In this document: one piece after another, positions 9,735 through 21,900 of the stretch
Layout of the letters: each line of letters starts with the position of its first letter
Position numbering within the stretch: the stretch's first letter is position 1
Source: Lithospermum erythrorhizon
Lineage: Eukaryota > Streptophyta > Magnoliopsida > Boraginales > Boraginaceae
Reading direction: 5' to 3'
Length of the DNA stretch: 64,000 nt
Assembly: GCA_019722365.1 (NCBI GenBank)
Contig: JADFUC010001570.1
Span: 1-64,000, forward strand
Notes under the pieces: generated by a model
Databases searched by the model: none
The model's input: the letters and a program-made list of their open reading frames with translations, nothing else
Told to the model about the DNA's origin: nothing
Position numbers and translations under genes: made by a program

Positions 9735-11742
9735 ATGCCGCCTGCATGTTTTCCATTGAGATGGGAAAGCACAGGTGACCAGTGGTGGTTTGCATCACCT
9801 ATAGATTGGGCAGCAGCTAATGGTCATTATGATTTGGTGAGGGAACTTCTTCACCTTGATACAAATCTGCTTATAAAGCTCACATCACTCCGAAGAATTC
9901 ATCGCCTCGAAATTGTGTGGGATGATGAAGAACAGTTTGATGATGTAGCCAAATGCAGAGCTGAAGTTACCAAAAAACTACTTCTTGAATGTGAAACAAA
10001 CAAAGGCTACAATAGCCTTATTCGAGCCGGCTATGGTGGTTGGCTTCTCTATACTGCTGCCTCAGCTGGTGATGTTGATTTTGTAAGACATCTATTGGAA
10101 AGAGACCCTCGTTTAGTGTTTGGTGAGGGAGAATATGGTGTAACTGATATTCTTTATGCGGCGGCTAGGAGTAAGAATTTGAAGGTTTTTAGGGTGATTC
10201 TTGATTCTGCTGTCACCAAATTGATAAAAGCAGTGTGAGAGGAGATAGAGAAAGAACATGAAGGTTATTTGGATTTCAGGAGTGAAATAATTAATAGGGC
10301 TGTTCATGCTGCAGCTAGGGGAGGTAATTTAGAGTTTCTGAAAGAAATTCTTGAAGATGGCTCTGATGTCTTGGTTCATAGAGATGATAAAGGATCTAAC
10401 ATCTTGCATTCTGCATCTTCAAGAGGGCAAGTTGAGGTATGTCACCCTTATTCCTGATATACACTTATTTTTGTTAATTGGCAGGAAGATGCAGCCCTAC
10501 CATAATTTCGATACCTCCCTTCAGGCCTCTCTTCTTTGAAATTTGTACATAATGGATTGGTGGCTTGCATGTGTTTAGTCTAGTATTTGTTTTTCTTTTA
10601 GTAGGCGCTGATTACTCGTTGTGATGATACAGGTTGTTAAGTATTTGTTAGGCTCTTATGAGATCAATAATACAAAAGACAGTCAAGGGAACACGGCGCT
10701 GCATATTTCTGCTTATAAGGGTCACTTGGCTGTGATGGAGATTCTTCTATCTGCAAGTCCTTCATTAGCTCAAGAAACAAACGACAACGGTGACACGTTT
10801 CTTCACATGGCGATAGCTGGTTTTTGCGCCCCTGGATTTCGACGATTGGACAAACAGATGGAGCTGATAAAGGAGTTACTACGTTGTACCTTTGTAAATC
10901 TGCAGGATATCATCAATGCAAGGAACAATGAAGGTAGAACTGCTCTTCACATGGCTGTATCTGCGAATGTTCAGTCTGATAAAGTGGAACTTCTTATGTC
11001 TGCGCCTTCAATAAATTTGAACATTAGAGATGCAGAAGGCAACACTGCACTTGATCTCTTGAAGCAACGTCCCAAGTCAGCATCATCTGAGATTCTTATT
11101 AAACAGCTTATTGCAGCTGGAGGGATTTCCAATTGCAAGGACGATACAACAAGAAGCGTTATAGCCTCCCATCTGAAAATGCAGGGAATTGGAGGCAGCC
11201 CGGGAACTTCATTCAGAATCCCTGATGCAGAAATCTTTCTATATACCGGTGTTGACAATGAATCTGATGGCAGTGGCAAAATTACAAGCACAAGAATTAC
11301 AGCTTGCTCGGGTCACCTCAGTATGTGTGGTTCAGGTCCGCCTTCAGTACATAGTAGGAAGTCGCATTCTGTGAGTAAACCAGCACAGCGATTGAAGATG
11401 CTCCTTCATTGGAAAAGGAAAAAAGAGCGAAAAGACTGCACAGCTGATGACACTGGAGATGATAACTCAGTCGCATCATATAGTATTTGTACAAAGCTTG
11501 AAAACAATCCAATCCCACTCAGGCAAAGATTTTCAAGGCTTTCCTCCTCTCTACCGAACAATAAAAGGCTCTCGGTTCAGGCTGATCTTCCAAGTCCATC
11601 AAGCAAGAAGAAATTTGCTGCAGGGCTAATGCAGGGTGTCATTCATCTGATGGCACGAACAACTTTGGAAACACCCTCGAGTCCATTCTCTCGATCGTCG
11701 TGGGCATCTCCTATGTCGTTTAGGAAAGAGAGCTACGAGTAG
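9735..11742 (+). pseudogene. ankyrin-repeat protein gene with one in-frame stop
   Basis: Plant ankyrin-repeat family starting MPPACFPLRWESTGDQWW, a start I recognise from close dicot homologues. Exon 1 is 9735-10436 (donor GTATGT), intron 10437-10632, exon 2 10633-11742 (TAG). Ankyrin units include SPIDWAAANGHYDLVRELL, LYTAASAGDVDFVRHLLER, NRAVHAAARGGNLEFLKEIL, NTALHISAYKGHLAVMEILL and RTALHMAVSANVQSDKVELL. A basic Ser-rich tail follows. An in-frame TGA at 10236-10238 (after KLIKAV) interrupts exon 1, with homology continuing at once in the same frame. A 47-nt cryptic intron there would be too short and restores no frame. The full frame would be about 602 residues, so the C-terminus may also be shorter than in homologues. 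There are no transmembrane segments or PGG domain, so it is not the ACD6 class. It is a recent pseudogene, a sequence error, or a truncated allele. Confidence 0.85.
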
Positions 11743-11981
11743 AGCCAGCCAGCTTCAATCACTCCATTAATGAAAGAAGTACGAAAATATAACTCTTACG
11801 AACAAGTACTTGTGTTATAAATTTGAACTCTTATGAACAATTTCTACTGCATACATATGTGATATGTATTCGACCATGGATAAAGTTCTAGTAAAAAATT
11901 TCTACTAAATCGAAATGTTTTTGAGTTCAATGAAGTGATCAAAATTAATGAGCTGCGATATTGATTGGCATGCATTGCTTA

Positions 11982-12980
11982 GACCACCTACAATGGGTGT
12001 GTTGAAAAAAGTATTAACGTATTTGAAAAAAATTTGTAGTGTAATGGGGTTATTGAATAATTTAAAAAGTGATGTGGATTAAATTGGGAATAAAATTCGG
12101 TGTTGAATATCTACGGTGGAGCGCCTGGCCGGGACACGTGTCGGCCCCGGCGTGGCGTCGGGCTGGCGTGTCCGCCTTGAGGGACAAAGAGCGTGGGCGC
12201 GGAGAAGTGAGAGAAGATAATGTGTGGGTCGCGTGTCCCAGTTTTGATTGGTAGTTCGATTTTAGATTTTTTATCCGTCTCCAATTATTTGGATCGATTA
12301 TTTGATATCAATTAATTTTTTACCAAAATTCATTATTTTTTATCTATCATCTGAGGCCATTTCATTCAATTTGGGCCGTAAAAAAAATCACCCTTTTTTT
12401 CAGCACATATGGACAAGAAAGTTTGGAATGTTTACGTGATTCTAAATATTTTTTAAGGAGTCTTATTATGTGTCTTAATAGTGTGATTGAGTGTGGATCG
12501 ATTCACGTTGTGCAGGTGTGGTTATTTGTGTTAGATTAGTTGTATCGCGTGATTTCTTTGTTAATGCTATTTCTTATTTGTAACTTTTAACTTTGTTTTT
12601 AATAGTTATTATTTTCAATTCTTGTGTTTCTTATTTTATAAAAAATTAATTAAAAATATGAGATTAAAAATTATTTAAATAAATATTTATATAATTTTTG
12701 TTTTTAAAAAAATCAAAAATAATTTATTTACGTGTTAATTATTCTTATTTAATTATAAATGATAATTTTTATAATTATTTAATCATAAAAATATAAAATA
12801 TAAGTAAATAAGAATATTAGATAAAAGTGGTGGGGTAGGGTGTTGAATTTTATTAAACAACCACCATTGTAGTGTGTAAAATTTGAGTGGGTGTTGAATT
12901 ATTATGTGGAAGAGAAGATGGTGTGGGCGTTGAAAAGTGAAAAAGAGGGTGTTGAAAGTTGTTAGCATTGTAGATAGCAC
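11982..12980. mobile_element. TIR element of about 1 kb, PIF/Harbinger-like ends
   Basis: The left end GACCACCTACAATGGG (11982) and the right end read on the minus strand, GTGCTATCTACAATGC (12980), form a short imperfect TIR. The left flank is TTA, and the right flank TAT is a poor match to a 3-bp TTA duplication. The subterminal regions share more words in inverted orientation (TGTAGTGT, GTGTTGAA). The core at about 12110-12250 is strikingly GC-rich (CGGCCCCGGCGTGGCGTCGG) in an AT-rich element. The 61-codon frame in it looks spurious. No transposase. The superfamily is inferred. Confidence 0.5.
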
Positions 12981-13233
12981 TATAGTGATAAAATATATTG
13001 GAAATATTATATATTGATATTTTTTTTACCGAACATTATACTAAATATATTTAAAATCTAGATACTCAATCATTCAAGTTCAAAACTAGATAATATTTTT
13101 AGATGAAAGGAGCTCGGGACAAGCTTAGATAAACTTGATAAAACAATATTTAGACCGGACATAATATACATTTAGACACCAACCAAGAGGTCACATTATT
13201 CCATATAGTAGTTGTAATTCGAACCTGTCTTAA

Positions 13234-15800
13234 ATGTTCCACAAGAAGCTGATTTGGTTCACTAGAAATAAATCAAACTTCACACAATTCAAACAATTAT
13301 TCCACACTCATCAATCTTCAATCCAGGAACATTTAGCTTCAAAAATTGCTCCAATTATACAATTATGTTCTAAAAATTCAATCTTTTTAGACCCCAAATT
13401 GGTTTCTTGCATTCCCAAACATGTCCAACAAGCTCATGCACAAGTTATAGTACATGGCATTACCAATAGTGGCATATTGGGGACAAGAATTTTGGGTATG
13501 TACATTCTTTGTAGATGTTTTTATGATGCATTTAAATTGTTTAATCAGCTTAATTTATGTTATGCTTCCCCTTGGAATTGGATGATTAGAGGATTTACTA
13601 TGATGGGTTGGTTTGAATTTGCAATGTTGTACTTTATAAAGATGTTATCTTTTGGTACTTGTCCGGATAAGTATACTTTTCCTTATGTTGTTAAGGCTTG
13701 TAGTGGCTTGAATGGGTTGAATTTGGGTAAATGGGTACATGTCATGGTAAAAAGATTGGATTTTGAGACTGATGTGTTTGTTGGTAGTGCTTTGATTAAG
13801 TTTTATGCTGAGCATGGGTGTATAGATGATGCGCGGTTATTGTTTGATAGGTTGCCTAGGAAGGATGATGTTTTGTGGAATGTGATACTGAATGGGTATC
13901 TAAAACATGGAGTGTCGAAGGGGGATGTGGTTGATTTGTTTTTGGAGATGAGGGGTGGGGATGTTAGGCCTAATTCGGTCACATATTCTTGTATTCTTTC
14001 TGCGTGTGGGTCTCTGCAGAGTATGGTTCTGCTCGGTGGTCAAATTCATGGGAGGTTATTAAAATGGGCTTGAAGTGGATCGTCTGTGACCAATTCATAG
14101 CTGCAATGTACACAAATACCATTGCTTGTTTGATGCCTGACAATTGTTTGGCTCTATTAGAGATGGAGTTAGTTACTTGGAATGTGATGATTGGAGGATA
14201 TGTCCAAAATGGATTGATGCCCGAGGCCTTGGAATTGTTTCAGGAAATGATATCTATGGGTGTGAAACCAGACAACATCACATTTTCCAGTTTACTTCCC
14301 GCCATATCTGAGTTCGAGAATGTTAAACTTGGCAAGGAGATTCATGGCTATATAATGAGACAAGGTGTCCCAGTAGATTTGTTCTTGAAAAATGCACTAA
14401 TTGATATGTATCTTAAATGTAGGAATGTTGAATTAGCATGCCAGGTATTTGAGGATAGCCGTGGCGTAGATGTTGTAATATGTTCATCCATGATATCTGG
14501 TTTAGTGCTTAATGGGAAGAATGATGCTGCCTTGGAAACTTTCCGATGGATGCTTCTGAAGCAGATGAGGCCAAATGCAGTAACTTTAGCAAGTCTTTTA
14601 CCAGCTTGTGCAGGTTTAGGTATTTTGCGGCTGGGTAAGGAATTACATGGAAACATCCTTAGAAAGGGGATGGAAGAAAAGTGCTATGTGGGAAGTGCAA
14701 TCATAGATATGTATGCGAAATGTGCAAGGTTAGATCTTGCCCATGAATTTTTCATGAGGATGTCTGAGAAAGATTCTGTTTGCTGGAACACAATGATAAC
14801 TAGTTTCTCCCAGAATGCTAAACCAGAACAGGCTATTGAAATATTCCGCCTTATGGGTGTAGAAAAAGCCAACTATGACGCTGTTAGCATATCAGGCGCT
14901 CTTTGTGCTTGTGCAAACTTACCAGCTTTGCACTATGGCAGAGAGATCCATTCTTTCATGATTCGATTGGCACTCGACTTCGATATGTTTACTGTGAGTG
15001 CACTAATAGATATGTATGCTAAATGTGGAAACCTAAACGTAGCGCGCATGGTTTTTGACATGATGAACCACAGGAATGAAGTTTCTTGGAACAGTATGAT
15101 AGCAGCTTATGGGAGCCATGGTCAAGTGAAGGAATGTCTTTCTTTGTTCAATGAAATGGAAAGTAATGGATTTCAGCCTGACCACGTCACTTTTCTTGCA
15201 ATAATATCTGCATGTGGTCATACTGGTAAAGTTGAAGAAGGCAAATTATATTTCAACTACATGACTCAGAATTATAGATTTGCTGCTCGGATGGAGCATT
15301 ACGCCTCCATGATTGATTTGTTAGGACGTGCTGGTAGATTAGTAGAAGCATTCCAACTTATCGAGAGCATGCCATTCACACCAGATGCAGGCATATGGGG
15401 TACGCTACTTGGAGCTTGTTGTGTTCATGGCAACATTGAGCTTGCTGAAATGGCTTCAAACCATCTCTTTCGGTTGGATCCACAAAACTCAGGATACTAT
15501 GTCCTGCTGTCAAATCTACAGGCTACTGCAGGGAAATTTGACATATCTAACACCACAAGAAATATGATGAAAGATAGAAGCGTGCAGAAAATACCTGGTT
15601 ATAGCTGGATAGAAGTGAACAACGCCACTCATATGTTTACCGCTGCAGATATTACTCACCCGAAGTCTGACCAGATATATGTGATGTTAGAACATCTTCT
15701 TCTACAGTTACAGAAAGAGGGGTATAGCCCCCAATCACACATTCAAGTGCAGCATCTTGATCTTCAATATTCTGTTTGTCGAATAGATGGATCGTTCTAA
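13234..15800 (+). pseudogene. PLS-class PPR protein gene, At4g21300-like, frameshifted
   Basis: Single-exon pentatricopeptide-repeat gene of the PLS-E class, expected to bind organellar RNA in mitochondria or plastids. Frame A is 13234-14073; frame B starts near 14064 and ends at the TAA at 15800. Together they follow Arabidopsis At4g21300 through P, L and S repeats (such as ALIDMYAKCGNLNVARMVFD and VSWNSMIAAYGSHGQ) to an E domain (GYYVLLSNL, KIPGYSWIEVNN). There is no DYW domain. At 14061-14064 the run AAAA is one A short of the frame needed for LLKMGL. Between about 14070 and 14160 the expected SLIAMYSKCG-like repeat is spread over several frames, indicating more, mutually compensating indels. 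Adding one base gives 856 codons. Decay or assembly error are both possible; the cluster of indels favours decay or a poorly read spot. Confidence 0.88.
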
Positions 15801-16352
15801 TCTAATGTCGACATTACAGTAAACACGGGTAATGCCCACAATGTGCGTAACCATGCCTTTGCTTTCATGCAGCTCTGAGTTTTCTACTTGATAGTGGAAT
15901 GTTTTCAGTGATAGTCTTCGAAAATTCTACTCCAAATAAGATGGTTTTGGTGATAACATCTTGGAAATGCGGACTAACATAATTTGAGCCTAAGTCAAAT
16001 AAATCCCTCTGATATATATGTACCTTATTGGTTGGCTGGTTGCACTTCTTGTTTTCCATCTATGGGAAGTTTTACTTGTTTATCTCAATGATGTTGTTTG
16101 GAATAGGTTTAATTAAAATTACATTACTGACATGGCGCATGATACAATTTGCCCACGAACTATTGCTTATTCAAATTGCCCGGCTTGAAGTCATTGGTTT
16201 AATTCTTGCTCCTCAGCCCCACTTTTTGCAAATAACTATAGTTCCAAATCAATTAAGGATAGTATAGTCATTGCTTTGTACATTCAACAGCGCTCTCGAA
16301 AGCGTCCATCAATTTTACTAAAAGCTGAATAAACAAATTCGAGTCTTTCATT
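15801..16352. other. downstream flank of the PPR gene
   Basis: No exon or repeat recognised between the PPR stop and the minus-strand gene fragment. Short frames here look random. Confidence 0.5.
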
Positions 16353-16615
16353 TTATCCCAGCTTGTTCAAAGTCTTGCTTTGCCCAGAGTGGAGGTTTTC
16401 ATAGCCAAACTCATCGTCATCTTCTGATAAAATTTCGTGCAATAACTCCAAGCAACATGATTCCCCAGCGGCGGAAGGTGCATACTCGAAATGACCCTCC
16501 CTCCCAGTGGTCGAATTTGGCATACTCGGAAACTCCCAAACATCTTCACTCTCGTTTACGTGTGTGATCAGGCTTCCGTCAGGGAGGCACAAATTGGCGA
16601 GGTGGCTCGTCGATC
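16353..16615 (-). pseudogene. 3' part of an unrecognised minus-strand gene, split by the retrotransposon
   Basis: Minus-strand frame rich in D/E/S with segments HLANLCLPDGSLITHVNESE, DVWEFPSMPNS, ESCCLELLHEILSEDDDEFG and a stop at 16353. The frame enters the 5' target-site duplication CGATC (16611-16615). After removal of the retrotransposon it continues without a break into 25356-25379 on the far side, which adds codons reading MVKGFWSG. Upstream of these, the minus strand shows a T-rich tract ending CTATCTTAG, a plausible splice acceptor. I do not recognise the protein. The balanced composition and the open frame across the insertion suggest a once-real exon. Confidence 0.45.
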
Positions 16616-18941
16616 GTTGGACTACGAGGTCCGTGCACATGTTTAATGATGACTTAAACATTGATTTACTATCTAACATATATTGTAAGTGATTTAATTC
16701 ATAGGTATGTTAGAAAGGTGCTTGTCGGATAGCAAGTTGACATTGATATCAAGTAAGCACAATATCAAGGCATTGAAATGATGAAATGTCATGAGCTTCA
16801 GGTGATTTTGCGATGCCAAAATATGAGTATGGTGAGATAGAAGAAGAATCAGCCATACAAATCTTGAAGTGAAGAGAATGGCGATGAAAGAAGAAGATCG
16901 TTGTCACGGTCATGAAAGGACCAAGAAGAAGAGCTAACGAAGAATCAAGATCGGAAGAGACGAGTCTTGGATGCAAGCCGAAGATTAGGTAAAAGTTATG
17001 GTTTGAATCTTACTTTACTTTTCTTCATTGATCTTGATTGAAGTTCTTATTTGGGAGATATTTTTCAAATCATTTTTGACAAAAAGATCTTAACCGTTTC
17101 AATATTTTTAAGAATGTTTGTCAAAAGAAAATATTTTGAAAATCTTAATGTGTATAAAATTGGGATTTGAATTCATTTTATTAAAGGGTTTGAAAAGAGC
17201 TTTCCAACGCTTTTTGAATCGTCAAAATCGGAGTTATAACGAAGCGAGAAATGCGATTTTAAGTTCATGGCTAACTTCTATCGAGACCCCGATCGAGACC
17301 CAGGGGGTCTCGATGAGGTCTCGATGATCTGAAGCGTTTTTTGCTGTTTTTCTCTGTGTAGACCCCATCGAGACCTAGGCTCTCGATGAGGTCTCGATGG
17401 TGTCAGGCTTAGTAGTTTTGTCGTTTTAACCTCAGATTTTTCATGGCACAAATACCAAATCTTCAAACTCTTTATTTTCCCAAACAATTCTAAATGTTTT
17501 TTATACTCATTTCTCATCTTTAAATACCAAATCTCTGAACACATGAGCTTAATTGTGATTTATCAAGAGAGTGAAGTTTGGTTTTGTGCTAAACTTTGAA
17601 ATATGAAATGGGAAGCTAAAAAGAGCATTGAGTGTTTGATGAAATGCTCGAATGGGAGTTCAAAGAGCTTCAAAGTCTTATCTATAACAAGGGTTGAGCG
17701 AGCGATGTATTATCTACTCAATGTAAGGAGTTATAAATTGTGCCAAAATTGTAATCCTATTGTAGCTCATTGAGGAGCATTTAGATTGGGATAAAACAAC
17801 AATCTATATTCTATAAAGAGATGTCCCATTAAGTTAGGATTTGTTCTTCATACTAGAGGCTTGAGGGTTCGAGGTGTTGTGAACACTGAGAGCTAGGAAT
17901 CAGTAGATTGCCATAGTGTTGAGGCTAGTGCTCAAGCGATAGGACATAAAGTGCTTTCGAGGTAGAGGTTGCGTCTCCGACTTGATTGGGTTGAAATCTA
18001 GGGTGTGTCCTTGGGTTCTTAGTGGTGTACTAACGAGGGTTAGGAGCTAAGAGATGAAATCACAGGTTGAGGCTTAGGTTCCTACTTGTGAGGAGTTAGG
18101 GATTAATCCTTAGGGTGTTCCTTGGGTTCTTAGTGGTGTGATAACGAAGTTATGAGCTAAGAGTTGTAGGGTGGTTTGGGCTTCACCAACATTTGAAGAA
18201 AAGCGCCATCCCAGTGGATTCTAGTGAAAGCCTAAGGTGAGGAGCCTTGGGTCGGGGATGTAGATTAGCGAGACTTCATTGAAAACACCGTGTCGGAGTT
18301 TGCGTCTTCTTTCCACTCTTTACTTTATTGCACATATTATATATGCTAGAATTGCTAGGATTCGATTATATGCTAGTTTATGCAACATTGAATATCGGCA
18401 TATAATTGAATTATTGTGTTAAATTGATATGTCAAGTTTAATCGAGCTAAAATAGAATATCCTATGTTGATCTTAATTCAATATTCATGATTAGGATAGT
18501 TTGATTTGATCAATGAACTTAATTGTTATATTCCGCACCGATCAAATCATAATTAAAAGCTTGCTATCAAGGGAATATCTTAAGCTACGCCTAGTATATC
18601 TATGTATTGAATTGTGGTATGTAATAGATTGCTAGGATTGATCATTAGCCATGAATGGACTTAATCGTATTATGCATGAACCAGGCTTAATGTTAATATT
18701 GATCAAAAATGAGTTTTGAATGTTTTATTAAGCATAATGATTCTTAGATGGTTTTGTTGTTTATTTTATCTAGCGTTCATTTGAGGTGTTAATACTAATT
18801 TAGTATTCGCGTTTGTTTCTGAATTCTTTGAGGATTATGTCTTGATTGGAAACTTGAATTAAAGTTTGTATAAATCGAGAAAAGCGGTCAACGACCTCTT
18901 AGTCATATTCACCCCCTGCAGGGCGTCGTATAGAATTAGCA
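16616..18941 (+). repeat. left LTR
   Basis: Starts GTTGGACTACGAGGTCCGTG (the expected leading T of TGTTGG is missing next to the target-site duplication) and ends ATTAGCA. It aligns in order along its whole length with 23075-25350, for example TTCATAGGTATGTTAGAAAG, AGCTTGCTATCAAG-like blocks and the TTGATCAAAAATGAGTTT block near the end. Confidence 0.88.
17278..17402. repeat. cluster of ATCGAGACC / GGTCTCGAT inverted repeats in the LTR
   Basis: Within 125 bp the words ATCGAGACC and GGTCTCGAT (or one-base variants) each occur several times in both orientations and could form alternative hairpins. The same cluster is present in the right LTR at about 23735-23845. The surrounding DNA is AT-rich, so the GC-rich motif stands out. 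Function unknown; a promoter, dimerisation or RNA-structure element of the retrotransposon is possible. Confidence 0.75.
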
Positions 18942-18943
18942 AG

Positions 18944-18955
18944 TGGTGTCGGGCG
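18944..18955 (+). other. degenerate primer-binding site
   Basis: TGGTGTCGGGCG, two bases inside the left LTR end, resembles the tRNA-iMet PBS TGGTATCAGAGC used by many plant LTR elements, with a few changes (mostly A to G). It fixes the 5' end of the element. Confidence 0.6.
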
Positions 18956-21900
18956 AGGTCTACATTTTGAGTCCTGACTTCATTAGAGTCGTTTACAACG
19001 TATTGACCAAATGTGGTGTTACTAACATGATTATATGTTTTTAATTTGATGTTAGAATCATGTTTAAATTGAATGAGTATATTTACATGTGTTTGATATA
19101 TTTTATAATAAGCATGTACACGATTCCATACATAATTGATTTATATGCTTGGTTGTGGTTAAAATGGACATTTAGCGTCGAGTTCACTTGAAATGTATTT
19201 GAACTAAAAATTATATTTTAGGACTCAAACACTAACTAACGGACCCAAAAGAATTGGGTACCATGTTCTTAAGTTGATTAATGTAGGTTGGTAAATGATG
19301 GCTTGAAGATGTGATCATAAACGTCGAGGAATTATGGTTGGATCGCGCCGTACCTCGGATGGATGGCCAAAGATGAGCTTCAAAGTTGGTATATTTAAAT
19401 CGTTGGTTATTTTAAGAGTTATATATGTTCTTGTGTTTGCGGTGCTTAAATTTGTTAATTCATGTACTTTATGAATTGATTGTCTATTTTTTATAGACGT
19501 AGGCTTTGATCTGGCCCATGAACATATGTGAGTTAACTTGATTATTGAGTTGTATGAATTGGGTTAGAAAGCAAATGTGTGTTTCAAAATGATTGAAATG
19601 TTTTCTTAACACATTATGCTTATTGTCACGACAACTAGATTATGTGCAAAAACATTTTCAAAACTCACTAAAAGGCTATTCATGAAATTGAATCTTAAAT
19701 TTATATATGTTAATATATTTCTTGAATCTTTATGCACTTTTGATTGACATGTAGATTTGTTTAGCTTTTAATGCATGTTCATAATTTAAATGCCTACGTG
19801 TCGTATTATGAAAAATGAGCTTAATGTGCTAAAATGTGAAAATCGAGGTCCATTGTGCGGTGTAATATCTAATCGAGTCTTGATGAACATTATGCTTTCG
19901 TTCAGTCGTTAAACGTTATGTTAAATTGCATTATTCCTAGAATTGGTTAAGATAGATAAAAGCTTATGCCTTAAATTGATATTCTTAAATGTGATCATCA
20001 TGAATGAAATGAAATATGTTATGTTTTTATGTGTATTAAAATATATTTCATAAAACTTAGAGTTTATATGTGATTAGTGATTGAAATAGGGCCTAATTGT
20101 GATATGCCATCACTAATCCAAAAGGATCCAAAATTGGATACTATCTTCACTTGAGCTTAAATGTGTAGGTCTATGATGGACCATGAAAAGTGTGGAGATG
20201 GCAGACGACGTGAGACTCGAATGTAGAAAAAGCAGGAATGAAACCTTGAAGACGAGCCACGAATTATCTTGACATGTGGACTAAACAACGAATGCACAAA
20301 AGAAAAATGGAATGTCTGAATGGGTGATTTCTTTCTAATTTTTTTACTTGATAATAGGCTCGGATGACGCTGTGTATAGTGCTTAGTTGTTAAGATGATC
20401 TTGTGGAATATTAATATGTGCGTAGATGGCTCGGATGGCCCTTGGGGGACATAAATTGTTCATATGTGCTTAGCTTGAGGCTATTTGACTTTGCTTAAGC
20501 GACATCATTTTCAATAGCTTGCTTGATTTGGACAATTCGTTATTTGTGTTTATAAATCTTAAACTTAATATACTCTTGTTTTAAACACACTTAACTTATC
20601 TTCGCACATATATATGAGAAATAGGTCTTTTGATAAACCTACTTGAACTTGAATGATTATTACTTATGAGGTTTATCATGCGGTTGTACATCCATTTCGT
20701 ATTAAATGTATTTGCTCTTTAACTGGATGGTACAACTTAAACTTGGATTGCATCTTACTTTAAAAGTTTGATTTTAAAATGCTTTCCTTGTTCTTATCCC
20801 TTGTTCTAAATGTTGAATGCTTTGAAAAAGGGATTTTAAAATATGTTTGGGATGGCTAGTGTTTTATGTTTTCCCTTTGGTATCTTACATGATATATAAG
20901 CTCGCGCCTCAATTTTTACATGCGGTATGTCCTAGGCATATATCTTGCAATATGGAAAATGCTTTGATGATTTTCTCAATTTTCCTTATTGAACATATAT
21001 TTTGGGTTTGAGAGTTCCAAAATTCTCCGACATGTGTGTCTCTAGGATAGAAATGCTCTCTTGAGAGATGTTTCACATGTTCTTGTTTTCACTCCAAGTT
21101 AAAATATGCTTTCATACTTTTTCTTTGAACTTGAGTATATTTTGGTATTCCCTACTCGTGCATGATTCTACATTCTTGAAATTCAAGTTATGCATGTTAG
21201 TCAACATGAAGATTGAATGTTTTGAATTATTATATGCATTAGTTGAGAGACATGTTCTTTTAGGCTATTTAAAAATATTTAGTACTTGTGCGGGAGCTGT
21301 ACCTAAAAAGACTTTGAATGTCTCACAACTTTCGTATGTGGACTTGACACGTATTTGTTGACCATAGATATATGTTTGGGTTAAAAGCATGATTATAAAA
21401 CCTTTTTTAAAACTCTTGTGAGTTACTCAAAAGAAACTGACTACCGAATAATGGAATATTAATTCTTGGTTATGAAGAAATTTTGTATTGTATACTGGCA
21501 CATATTGTGCTAATTAATGTAAGGCTACAATTGATGCTTTAATTTTTAATCTTCATAATCTGAACTTATCTTGTCGATCATGTTTTCATACTCATATTAT
21601 TGTTCGATTGGCTTGATAAGAAACGTGGAGGGTCCTTTGTGTTTAAAACTATTTCTCCACTTGCTTTTTCCGTTTGTAAAAAGCTATTTCAACCATGAGC
21701 ATTCTTGATCTTTTCAAGATGGTTGTAGTAGGAATTTTAGAAAATACATTTTGTTTTAAGGAGAATGTGCAAAAAGGTTTAAATATTGCATATCACATTG
21801 TATTTTAAAGAATTCCTTTATTAAATGGTGTATATATTTGTTTAAATGTATTTGGATGACACGTGTTCTAACCAATAATGGTTTTTTCGTCATTTTTATG

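Noticed and set aside
10239..10285. 47-nt intron that would remove the TGA of the ankyrin gene
   Set aside because: Too short for a plant intron, and joining the flanks does not give an open frame.
12069..12254. 61-residue frame in a GC-rich patch
   Set aside because: Composition-driven open frame inside a TIR element, with no domain or homology.
21068..21361. 97-residue frame inside the LTR retrotransposon
   Set aside because: Low-complexity translation rich in L/F/S/K with no Gag or Pol motif. Chance frame in AT-rich DNA.
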